DNA of 8,901 nt, from NCBI GenBank assembly GCA_046153015.1, contig JBJXGF010000118.1, forward strand, positions 1-8,901, written 5' to 3'. A model generated the notes under the pieces. That model was not told where the DNA came from. It worked only from the letters and a program-made list of their open reading frames with translations, and did not search any database. The position numbers and the translations under genes are program-made. This document shows positions 1 through 6,789 of this stretch, in pieces (position 1 is the first letter of the stretch; each line of letters opens with the position of its first letter). The stretch is from JBJXGF01 sp046153015 (GTDB lineage Bacteria > Actinomycetota > Acidimicrobiia > Acidimicrobiales > CAIXPF01).

Positions 1-1062
1 GAGCACGCCCGCCTCGGGGCCGGCCGGGTTGTCGAACCACACCAGCCCGTCCTCGACGAACAGGCGGAACTCGGTGTCGGCCGGCAGCACCTGCGTGGCC
101 TCGATCTGGCCCGAGGCGGCGTCGAGCACGAGCACGCGGCCGGTGGCGAGGTCGGGCACGTAGACGGCGCCGTCCACCGCCCGCGGTTGGCCGTACCGGC
201 CGGGGCCGAGGGGGAGCGAGGAGCAGCTCCCGTCGGCCAGGTCGGCGACGAACAGCTCCCCGCCGGCCGGGGTCAACGCGTAGGCCCGCCGGCCGCCCTC
301 CGCGGCGGGCGCCGCGTCGTCCCCCGTGACGAGCAGCCCGGTCTCGCCGCCCACGGGCAGGCAGGCCCGCCCCTGGGCGCCGCCCGGCAGCGCCTGCACC
401 ACCGCCCGTGACCCGTTCACGGCCACGGCGTGGCCGGTCACGACCGCCAGGCCCAGCTCGTCGCCCGGTTCGGCGACGGCGACCCGGCGCGGCGGCCCGC
501 CGCGCCGCAGGGAGATGACGGTCCCCGAGGCGCGGTCGGCCACCCACAGGGCGCCGGCGGCGTCGACCACCGCAGCCGCCGCGCCCTGGGGGACCTCGCT
601 CGTGCGCAGCGTGGCGAGGTTCGCCGGGTTCAGCGCCTGGGCCGCGCCACGGTCGCGGTCCAGCAGGTAGAGCTGGCCGCCGCCGCCGGTCAACACCTTC
701 GCGCCGGCGCCGGCGCCGGCGCCGAACGCCGTGGAGGCGGTGACGGTCAGCGCCGCCCCGTCGAGGCGGCCGACCACCCCGGTGGCGGCATTGAGGAACA
801 ACGCGTGGGGGCCGTGCTGGACGAGCGTGATCGGATCGCCGGGCGCGCCCACCGACGCCCGGGCGAGCACCTCGCCGCTCGCCGCGCTCACGAGCACGGC
901 GTCGCCCCGCGAGGCGTTGGCGAGCCACGCTGCGCCGTCGCCGAGGCTCACCCGGGCGTCGGCCAGGCCGTGGGTGCGCAGGACGGCGAGGGCCAGGCCG
1001 AGGAGCGCCGCGCAGGCCAGGCCGGCCTGCGCGGTGATCAGCAGTTTTCCCCCTCGGCGCAT
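1..1062 (-). CDS. Membrane-anchored beta-propeller-like protein (5' part, runs off left edge)
   Basis: Reading the minus strand from ATG at 1062 gives 354 codons without a stop to the window edge, so the C-terminus is missing. The N-terminus begins MRRGGKLLITAQAGL and has a short basic stretch followed by one hydrophobic segment (about residues 8-28), which fits a single-pass membrane anchor or uncleaved signal. From about residue 38 the protein shows repeated units with patterns such as LGDGAAWLAN, ALWVADRASGTV, AVYVPDLATGRVLVLD, the spacing and composition of NHL/quinoprotein-like propeller blades, expected outside the membrane. A Gly-Ala run lies at 114-121. GGAGG at 1074-1070 with a 7-nt spacer supports the start. 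From memory, similar actinobacterial proteins carry C-terminal Ig/Fn3 domains and sit beside MoxR/DUF58/transglutaminase genes; that part is outside the window. The gene is convincing from codon bias, the function is unknown. Confidence 0.8.
   Translation of the reverse strand, partial: MRRGGKLLITAQAGLACAALLGLALAVLRTHGLADARVSLGDGAAWLANASRGDAVLVSAASGEVLARASVGAPGDPITLVQHGPHALFLNAATGVVGRLDGAALTVTASTAFGAGAGAGAKVLTGGGGQLYLLDRDRGAAQALNPANLATLRTSEVPQGAAAAVVDAAGALWVADRASGTVISLRRGGPPRRVAVAEPGDELGLAVVTGHAVAVNGSRAVVQALPGGAQGRACLPVGGETGLLVTGDDAAPAAEGGRRAYALTPAGGELFVADLADGSCSSLPLGPGRYGQPRAVDGAVYVPDLATGRVLVLDAASGQIEATQVLPADTEFRLFVEDGLVWFDNPAGPEAGVL
701..724. repeat. Hexanucleotide tandem repeat (GCGCCG)4
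   Basis: Four perfect copies of GCGCCG in tandem inside the propeller-like gene. On the coding strand they encode alternating Gly-Ala (residues 114-121), probably a flexible loop between blades. Because the unit is a multiple of three, copy-number change would lengthen or shorten the loop without a frameshift. Confidence 0.85.
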
Positions 1063-1069
1063 CCGTTCG

Positions 1070-1074
1070 CCTCC
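1070..1074 (-). promoter_or_regulatory. Shine-Dalgarno for the propeller-like gene
   Basis: GGAGG on the minus strand, 7 nt before ATG at 1062-1060. It decides the start of a gene that otherwise lacks an upstream in-frame boundary close by. Confidence 0.7.
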
Positions 1075-1086
1075 GCTGCGGCCGGA

Positions 1087-1101
1087 CTCCTACTGTAGGA
1101 G
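1087..1101. promoter_or_regulatory. 15-nt palindrome over a putative -10 box (possible operator)
   Basis: CTCCTAC-T-GTAGGAG is a perfect inverted repeat with one central base. On the minus strand it contains TACAGT (1097-1092), a match to the actinobacterial -10 pattern TAnnnT, about 30 nt before the ATG at 1062. No clear -35 box is visible. A palindrome centred on a -10 box is the arrangement expected of a repressor site; alternatively it is a small hairpin downstream of lhr, but no T-tract follows it. The binding protein cannot be named from sequence. Confidence 0.4.
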
Positions 1102-1154
1102 GCCCCGCCCCGCTCTCCGGCCCCGCGAGCGTGCTTGTCGGCCCGGTTCGATCC

Positions 1155-4100
1155 TCACCCGCCTGGCGCCGGCAGCGCCGCGCCGTCGACGTAGACGACC
1201 GGGGCCCGGCTGTTGGCGGGACGCCGGGGCCCGGGCAGGATCACGCCGACCAGGTTCAACGGGTCCGCCGCCGACACCTCGACCCGCTCCCCGTTGCGCG
1301 GCGTGCGCCGCAGCCGCTTGAGCTGCTCGACGGCCTCCAGGTGGGCGTACTGCTCGCCGGAGAAGCCGGTGACGAAGCGACCGCCGCGGATGAGCCCGCG
1401 GGCCTCGAGGCGGCGCAGCGCCCACTGGATCTCCCGCCAGGGCAGCGCCAGGCTCTCGCGGGCCAGCAGATCTCGGAACACCACCCCCCAGCGGGCGAGG
1501 AGCTGCTCGGCGACGGCTTCGGCCAGCGCGTCGGCATCGGCGCACGGGGCCGGTTCGGGCACGAGCGCCCAGCGCCCGTCGACGATCGGTCGGCTGGAGC
1601 CGGCCCGGCGCAGCCGCGTGGGATCGGGCCGCCGCCAGCGGTCGCGCCGCGGATCGGGCCGAGCCCGCGACTCGAACAGCGAGCGGATGGCGCAGAACCC
1701 GTCGGCGGTGACGAGGCCGCGCGCCACGCCGTCCCACAGCGCGTCCTCCACCTCGCTCGGGAGCCGCCCCGTGTCGCCCCGCAGCTCGGCGTGGAAGCGG
1801 GCGCCCCGGGCCGCCAGCGCATCGAGCACCTCCCGCGCCGCGCCGCTGGGGGGCGGGCACGGGCGATGGGCGCCGCGTGCGGCGTGCAGCAGCCAGTCGA
1901 GGTCCTCCCGCACGAACAGCGCCACCGGCGTGGCCCGCGACGGGCTGTTCAAGCGGGGAAGGGCGGGTCCGTCCGCCCCGCTCGCAGGGTCGTCGACGGC
2001 TCCGGCATCCGGCCGAGGGGTGAGCCGCGCCCACGCCACGTGCCCAGACAGGCACAGGGCGTCGAGCCATGCCGGCTGATAGCGGGCGACCCTCGCCGCC
2101 AGCACCTTGCGCTCCCAGGCGCCGGCGGCCACCTCGAAGCCCTGGAGCTGCTCGATCGCCGCCAGCACGCCGTCACGCCCCTGGCGCTGCTCGCCCGGCG
2201 CCACGTGCTGCCAGCGCAGGAGGAACCGCATCAGCTCCTGGGCGCTGACCGGCTCCACCTCGCGCCGCTGGCGCTGCCGCGTGTAGGCGTGGATGCGGGC
2301 GAGCAGGCGGCGCGAGCACCACTCGCGCCCGCCGCCGCCCTCGGACCACCGCCCCTCCAGCGCGAACCCCTCCTGCACCAGCGCGGCGAGCGGCGCCAGG
2401 GCGGCGGCCTCGCTCACCCCGCCCCGGGCGGCGAGCTCGGCGGCCGTCGCCGGCCCGAGGAGATCGAGGTGGCCGCGCACCGCGGCCACCGCGGCGTGGT
2501 CGGCCGCCGCACTCGGTGCGCCGAACAGCGCGTGGGCCAGCTCGGCCCGCTCGGCGGCGCACCAGCGCGGCCCGAAGGCCGAGGGCGACTGACTCACCCG
2601 ACCGCGGGCGGCCAGCTCCCCGAACCAGGCCGCCCACTCCGCCACCGGCGCGTGCACCACCACCGAAAGCAGCAGGTCGTGCAGCTCGTCGGCGTTGCGA
2701 GGATCGGGCTTCGCTTCGTCCCGGACCCGCTCGATGGCGGCGAGGTCGACCCGGCCGATCTCGCTCAGCTCGACCGGGATGCCTCGCCGCAGCGGCACCG
2801 AGCGGGTGCGGCGCTCCTCGAGCGGCGCGTCGTCGAGGAAGGTGTACGGCCGGGCGGTGAGGATCTCGTGCGCCAATGGGGAGGGCTCGGCGAGATCGAC
2901 GAAGTGGGTGCGCACCTCGCCCTGCTCGAAGCCGCGCACCAGCGCCTCGAGGCCGGCAACGTCCATCGCCTCGTGCAGGCAGTCGTGCATGGTCTGGTCG
3001 ACGATCGGGTGGTCGGGGATCTCGATCGGGCCGACCGCGTTCTCCTGGCAGGCCGCCAGCGCCGGGAAGATGGCCGCCATCAGGTCGTCGGCCTCCATCC
3101 GCTGGATGGGCGGCGGGTTCTTCCGGCCCCCCTTGGAGCGCAGCACGATCAGGGCGCGGTTGAGGTTCCAGCGCCAGCGGGCCGTGAACATCGGCGACGC
3201 CAGCACGGCCTGGCGCAACGTGGCCTCCACGGCGTCGGAGCGCAGGAAACGCGGCGTGTCCTCCAGCGGGAACGAGTGCTGCGGGCCGAGCGACAGCACC
3301 ACCGCGTCGTCGTTCGCCGCCGCCTGCAGCTCGAAGTCGAAGCTCCGGCAGAACCGCTTGCGCAGCGCCAGGCCGAGGCCTCGGTTGATGCGCCCGCCGA
3401 AGGGGGCGTGCACCACGAGCTGCATGCCGCCCGACTCGTCGAAGAAGCGCTCGAACACCACATCGCGGCAGGTGGGGACCACCCCCAGCGCGGCCCGGCC
3501 GGCCGCGAGGTAGGCGGCCGCCTGCTGCGCGGCGTCGCGGTCGACCCCGCAGCGCGCCGCCACCACCGCCTCCGCCGCGTCGAGGCCGCCCGCGGCCAAC
3601 GCCGCGTCGACCGAGCCTCGCAGCTCCGACACCTCCTGGGAGAGCTCCCACGTGCGCGCCGGGGCTTCGCCCAGCCAGAACGGCACGGTGGGCGGCGCGC
3701 CGTTGGCGTCGACCACCCGGACCACGCCGGGCTCGACGCGATGGATCCTCCACGAGGTGGACCCGAGCAGGAACACGTCTCCCGCCATCGACTCGATCGC
3801 CCAGTCCTCGTTGACCGTGCCCACCAGCGCATCGTCGGGCGCGGCCAGCACCCGGTAGTCGGCTGCCTCGGGGATGGCGCCGCCGCTCGTGACCGCCGCG
3901 AGGCGCGCGCCGCGCCGGGCCCGCACCTCGCCGTTGACCCGGTCGTGGTGGAGCCACGCCGCTCGCCGGCCCCGGCCGGTGAGCACCCCCTCGCTGACGA
4001 GCGTGATCACCTCGTCGAACCGGGCGCGCTCGAGCCCGGCGAACGGCGCCGCCCGCACGGCCAGCTCGTAGAGGCGATCGACCGGCACGGCCTCCTCGCC

Positions 4101-5429
4101 CTGGGCGGCGACCTCGGCCACGAGCTGCTGGGCCAGGATGTCGAGCGGGGCCTCGGGCGGCAGGATCGCATCGAGACGCCCGGCGCGCACCGCACCCAGC
4201 AGCGCGCAGCATTCGACCAGCTCGTCGCGGGTGAGGGGGTAGAGGCGGCCCTTGGGGGTGCCGGCCCGGGTGTGGCCGGAGCGGCCGACCCGCTGGAGCA
4301 GCGTGGCGATCGAGCGCGGCGAGGCGAGCTGACAGACCAGCTCGACGGGCCCGATGTCGATCCCGAGCTCGAGCGAGGCGGTGGCCACCAACGCCCGCAG
4401 GTCGCCCGCCCGGAGCCGGTTCTCGACCCGCAGGCGGCGGTCCTTCGAGAGGCTGCCGTGGTGCGCGGCCACCAGCTCGTGGCCCAGCCGCTCGCCGAGC
4501 TGGTGGGCCACCCGCTCGGCCATACGGCGGGTGTTGACGAACACGAGCGTGGTGCGGTGGGCGGCGACGTGCTCGGCGATGCGGTCGAGCACGTCGCCGG
4601 TCTGCTCGGCCGACGCCACCGCTTCGAGCTCGCCGCCGGGCAGCTCGATGGCGAGGTCGAGCGCGCGGCGATGGCCGGTGTCGACAATCGCGCACCGCGG
4701 CGCGCCTCCCGGCCCGTCCCGATCGGGGCCGGCGCCGACGAGCAGCCGCGCCACCCGCTCGATCGGGCGCTGCGTGGCGGACAGGCCGATCCGCACCGGC
4801 GGCCGCTGCGCTGCGGCGTCGAGCCGCTCGAGGGAAAGGGCGAGGTGCGAGCCCCGCTTGTCGCGAGCCACGGCGTGGATCTCGTCGACGATCACGGTGG
4901 TGACCGTGCCCAGCGCCGCCCGCGTCTTGCCCGCCGTGAGCAGCAGGTAGAGCGACTCGGGGGTGGTGACGAGGAAGTTCGGTGGGCGCCGCGCCATCGC
5001 GGCGCGCTCGGCGGCCGAGGTGTCTCCCGAGCGGACCGCCACCCGGATCGGCGCCGGCGCCAGGCCGAGCAGGGCCGCCTCCTCGGCGATCTCGGCCAGC
5101 GGGCGTTCGAGGTTCTCCTTGATGTCGACCGCCAGCGCCTTTAGCGGCGACACGTACACCACCTGCGTGGCGTTCTCGATGGGCTCGCCCCGTTCGTGGG
5201 CCCGGTACAGCGCGTCGATGCACACGAGGAAGCCGGCCAGCGTCTTGCCGGACCCGGTCGGCGCGGCGATGAGCGTGTGCTCGCCGGCGGCGATCCGGGG
5301 CCAACCCTCGATCTGGGGCGGGGTGGGCCCGGAGGGGAACCGTCGCATGAACCACGCCGCCACCGCTGGGTGCAGCGGGGCGAGCGCAGGGTGCAGCGGC
5401 GGGGCAGCCGGGTCGAGCAGCGCGGTCAC
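1155..5429 (-). CDS. lhr: ATP-dependent DNA helicase Lhr (large helicase-related, superfamily 2)
   Basis: A 1424-residue protein, close to the ~1500 residues usual for full-length bacterial Lhr. The N-terminal helicase core has all motifs: Walker A APTGSGKT (56-63), Ia SPLKAL (94-99), Ib TTPES (155-159), DEIH box (182-185), SAT (217-219), IV LVFVNTRR (295-302), V ATASLELGIDIG (349-360) and VI QRVGRSGH (379-386). The winged-helix and DEAD_assoc-type region follows, with HAPFGGRINRGLGLALRKRF near residue 675 and IPDHPIVDQTMHDCLHEAMD near 810. The C-terminal third corresponds to the Lhr-CTD and ends with GRFVTGFSGEQYA near 1355. Lhr is a 3'-to-5' DNA translocase that unwinds RNA:DNA hybrids and is tied to DNA repair. 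GTG at 5429 is chosen because the family similarity starts just after it and the frame upstream is antisense to the regulator. In mycobacteria a Nei-type glycosylase gene often lies next to lhr; none follows here. Confidence 0.96.
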   Translation of the reverse strand: MTALLDPAAPPLHPALAPLHPAVAAWFMRRFPSGPTPPQIEGWPRIAAGEHTLIAAPTGSGKTLAGFLVCIDALYRAHERGEPIENATQVVYVSPLKALAVDIKENLERPLAEIAEEAALLGLAPAPIRVAVRSGDTSAAERAAMARRPPNFLVTTPESLYLLLTAGKTRAALGTVTTVIVDEIHAVARDKRGSHLALSLERLDAAAQRPPVRIGLSATQRPIERVARLLVGAGPDRDGPGGAPRCAIVDTGHRRALDLAIELPGGELEAVASAEQTGDVLDRIAEHVAAHRTTLVFVNTRRMAERVAHQLGERLGHELVAAHHGSLSKDRRLRVENRLRAGDLRALVATASLELGIDIGPVELVCQLASPRSIATLLQRVGRSGHTRAGTPKGRLYPLTRDELVECCALLGAVRAGRLDAILPPEAPLDILAQQLVAEVAAQGEEAVPVDRLYELAVRAAPFAGLERARFDEVITLVSEGVLTGRGRRAAWLHHDRVNGEVRARRGARLAAVTSGGAIPEAADYRVLAAPDDALVGTVNEDWAIESMAGDVFLLGSTSWRIHRVEPGVVRVVDANGAPPTVPFWLGEAPARTWELSQEVSELRGSVDAALAAGGLDAAEAVVAARCGVDRDAAQQAAAYLAAGRAALGVVPTCRDVVFERFFDESGGMQLVVHAPFGGRINRGLGLALRKRFCRSFDFELQAAANDDAVVLSLGPQHSFPLEDTPRFLRSDAVEATLRQAVLASPMFTARWRWNLNRALIVLRSKGGRKNPPPIQRMEADDLMAAIFPALAACQENAVGPIEIPDHPIVDQTMHDCLHEAMDVAGLEALVRGFEQGEVRTHFVDLAEPSPLAHEILTARPYTFLDDAPLEERRTRSVPLRRGIPVELSEIGRVDLAAIERVRDEAKPDPRNADELHDLLLSVVVHAPVAEWAAWFGELAARGRVSQSPSAFGPRWCAAERAELAHALFGAPSAAADHAAVAAVRGHLDLLGPATAAELAARGGVSEAAALAPLAALVQEGFALEGRWSEGGGGREWCSRRLLARIHAYTRQRQRREVEPVSAQELMRFLLRWQHVAPGEQRQGRDGVLAAIEQLQGFEVAAGAWERKVLAARVARYQPAWLDALCLSGHVAWARLTPRPDAGAVDDPASGADGPALPRLNSPSRATPVALFVREDLDWLLHAARGAHRPCPPPSGAAREVLDALAARGARFHAELRGDTGRLPSEVEDALWDGVARGLVTADGFCAIRSLFESRARPDPRRDRWRRPDPTRLRRAGSSRPIVDGRWALVPEPAPCADADALAEAVAEQLLARWGVVFRDLLARESLALPWREIQWALRRLEARGLIRGGRFVTGFSGEQYAHLEAVEQLKRLRRTPRNGERVEVSAADPLNLVGVILPGPRRPANSRAPVVYVDGAALPAPGG

Positions 5430-5437
5430 GGGGGTGG

Positions 5438-5443
5438 ACTCTA
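5438..5443 (-). promoter_or_regulatory. Candidate -10 box of lhr (near-leaderless)
   Basis: TAGAGT on the minus strand matches TAnnnT and lies 8 nt before the GTG at 5429, so transcription would start at or within a few bases of the start codon. No Shine-Dalgarno precedes this GTG, which agrees with a leaderless message. No convincing -35 box. Confidence 0.4.
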
Positions 5444-5495
5444 GGGACCGGGTGTGACAGGAGCGCCCGCCCGCCCGGCCGCTGCTGGGCGGCAG

Positions 5496-5501
5496 TACCT
5501 T
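5496..5501 (+). promoter_or_regulatory. Candidate -10 box of the AraC-type regulator (leaderless GTG)
   Basis: TACCTT matches TAnnnT and is followed after exactly 6 nt by GTG at 5508, in frame with the regulator. This is the spacing expected if the first base of the GTG is the transcription start. It is the main reason for preferring 5508 over the GTG at 5454. Confidence 0.35.
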
Positions 5502-5507
5502 GGCAGG

Positions 5508-6371
5508 GTGGTCGAGGGCGGCGTGGCCGAGGGCGACATGGCCGAGGACGAGTGGGTCGTCGGGCTGCCGGCCCCGTCGCTCAGGGCGTTCGTGCGCAGC
5601 TACGTCGGGTACCGGACCGTCGGACAGGCCCCGCGCCTGCACCGGGGCCTGCCGTCTCGTTTCTTGACGATGATCGTGAGCATCGGCCCGCCGATCGAGG
5701 TGGCGGCGCATACCGACCGCGCGCAGCCCCCAGCCCGTTACCGGGCGGTGCTGAGCGGGCTCCAGGCGTCGCCGGCGCTGATCGCCGATCCAGGCCACGG
5801 CGCAGGCGTCGCGATCGAGCTGAGCCCCCTGGGCCTGCGGAACCTGCTCGGGATGCCCGCCGCGGCGCTGTGGAACACGAGTTACGAGCTCGCCGACATC
5901 GCCGGACCGCTCGGCGACGAGCTCTGGCAGCGGGCCCAGGGCGCGACCTGGCCGGAGGTGTTCGCCGCCTGTGACGACGTGCTGGAGCGGCTGGCGGCGC
6001 CCGACCGAGCGGCCCCGCCCGAGCTGGCGCACGCGTGGCGCCTGCTCGCCCGTTCGGGCGGCGCCGCGCCAATCGGGTCGCTGGCGGCCGACGTGGGCTG
6101 GACCCGGCAGCATCTCGCCGCCCGGTTCCGGCGCGAGCTGGGCCTGAGCCCCAAGCTCGCCGCCCGGGTCATTCGCTTCGAGCGGGCCCGGCGCATGCTG
6201 CGCGCCGTCCCCGCCCACGTGACGATCGCCCAGGTGGCGGCGTCGTGCGGCTACTACGACCAGGCGCACCTCAACCGCGATTTCGCGGCCTTCGCCGGCG
6301 CCAGCCCGTCGCGCTGGGCCGCCGACGAGCGCCTTCCATCTTTCCAAGACCGCCTGCCCGAGGACCTGTGA
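5508..6371 (+). CDS. AraC-family transcriptional regulator
   Basis: A 287-residue protein if started at GTG 5508. The N-terminal ~165 residues resemble the sensor half found in AraC regulators of the DUF6597 type (DEWVVGLPAPSLRAFVRSYV, then SRFLTMIVSIGPPIEV). The C-terminal ~100 residues are a standard double helix-turn-helix: first HTH about 189-216 (IGSLAADVGWTRQHLAARFR), second about 238-270 (TIAQVAASCGYYDQAHLNRD, ending FAGASPSRW), the classic AraC signature. Alternative in-frame starts are GTG 5454, GTG 5523 and ATG 5538 (GAGGG 4 nt upstream); family similarity begins only after the last one. It is divergent from lhr, with overlapping promoter regions, and 10 nt upstream of a VOC gene that it probably controls. 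Effector unknown. Confidence 0.9.
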   Translation: MVEGGVAEGDMAEDEWVVGLPAPSLRAFVRSYVGYRTVGQAPRLHRGLPSRFLTMIVSIGPPIEVAAHTDRAQPPARYRAVLSGLQASPALIADPGHGAGVAIELSPLGLRNLLGMPAAALWNTSYELADIAGPLGDELWQRAQGATWPEVFAACDDVLERLAAPDRAAPPELAHAWRLLARSGGAAPIGSLAADVGWTRQHLAARFRRELGLSPKLAARVIRFERARRMLRAVPAHVTIAQVAASCGYYDQAHLNRDFAAFAGASPSRWAADERLPSFQDRLPEDL

Positions 6372-6381
6372 TCCTCCGGCT

Positions 6382-6789
6382 ATGACAACAGCGACACCAG
6401 CAACGATGGTCTGGCCGATCCTGTCCCACCGTGACGCCCACGCCGCGATCGAGTTCCTCGGCGCCGCGTTCGGCTTCGAGACCCGGGCCGTGTACGCCCG
6501 GGACGACGACGCGAGCGTGGTGGAGCACACCGAGATGCGTTGGCCGCTCGGCGGCGGGATCATGTTCGGAACCGCAGGGAAGGACGGCGGCGAGTTCGGC
6601 CGCCGCGCCCCCGGCGGCGACGCCGTGTACGTGGTGTGCCGCGACGCCGACGCGCTCTTCGCCCGGGCGGTCGCGGCCGGCGCCGTGGTCGTGCGGGGCC
6701 TGGCCGACGAGGACTACGGGTCTCGCGGGTTCACGGTGCGTGACCCGGAAGGCAACCTCTGGAGCTTCGGGACCTACCAAGGCGAGTGA
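6382..6789 (+). CDS. VOC-family (glyoxalase/bleomycin-resistance fold) protein
   Basis: A 135-residue protein, the normal size for a two-module VOC monomer that dimerises. Module one carries LSHRDAHAAIEFLGAAFGFE (14-33), the typical 'DA..AI.FL..AFGFE' opening; module two has the DADALFARAVAAGAVVV helix-strand (88-104) and ends FTVRDPEGNLWSFGTY (117-132). The position where glyoxalase I has its last metal-binding glutamate reads WSF here, so a canonical Glo1 reaction is unlikely; a PhnB/YdeM-like or ligand-binding role is more probable. It starts 10 nt after the regulator's stop and has no clear Shine-Dalgarno, suggesting co-transcription and perhaps translational coupling. AraC-VOC pairs are common in actinobacteria. 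The substrate cannot be told from sequence. Its last 16 bp overlap the convergent endonuclease frame. Confidence 0.88.
   Translation: MTTATPATMVWPILSHRDAHAAIEFLGAAFGFETRAVYARDDDASVVEHTEMRWPLGGGIMFGTAGKDGGEFGRRAPGGDAVYVVCRDADALFARAVAAGAVVVRGLADEDYGSRGFTVRDPEGNLWSFGTYQGE

Noticed and set aside
187..1098. Several plus-strand open frames opposite the propeller-like gene.
   Set aside because: Low-complexity Arg/Ala/Gly/Pro translations; the minus strand has a start with a good ribosome site, a membrane segment and sensible codon bias.
1144..1160. GGTTCGATCC, like a tRNA T-loop.
   Set aside because: Flanking bases do not pair into a T-arm, no acceptor or anticodon arm can be built, and it overlaps the lhr stop codon.
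1131..5144. Very long open frame on the plus strand, antisense to lhr (1337 codons).
   Set aside because: Typical of high-GC genes, where the opposite strand lacks stops. The translation is repetitive in Arg, Gly, Ala and His with no motif, while the minus frame shows every helicase motif.
2173..5355. 1060-codon open frame on the minus strand in another frame of lhr.
   Set aside because: Arg/Pro/Gly-rich shadow frame with no domain; the lhr frame explains the region.
5430..6563. The lhr frame stays open upstream across the AraC gene, suggesting a longer N-terminus.
   Set aside because: The sequence there has no helicase similarity and lies antisense to a convincing AraC regulator; GTG 5429 gives the usual N-terminus.
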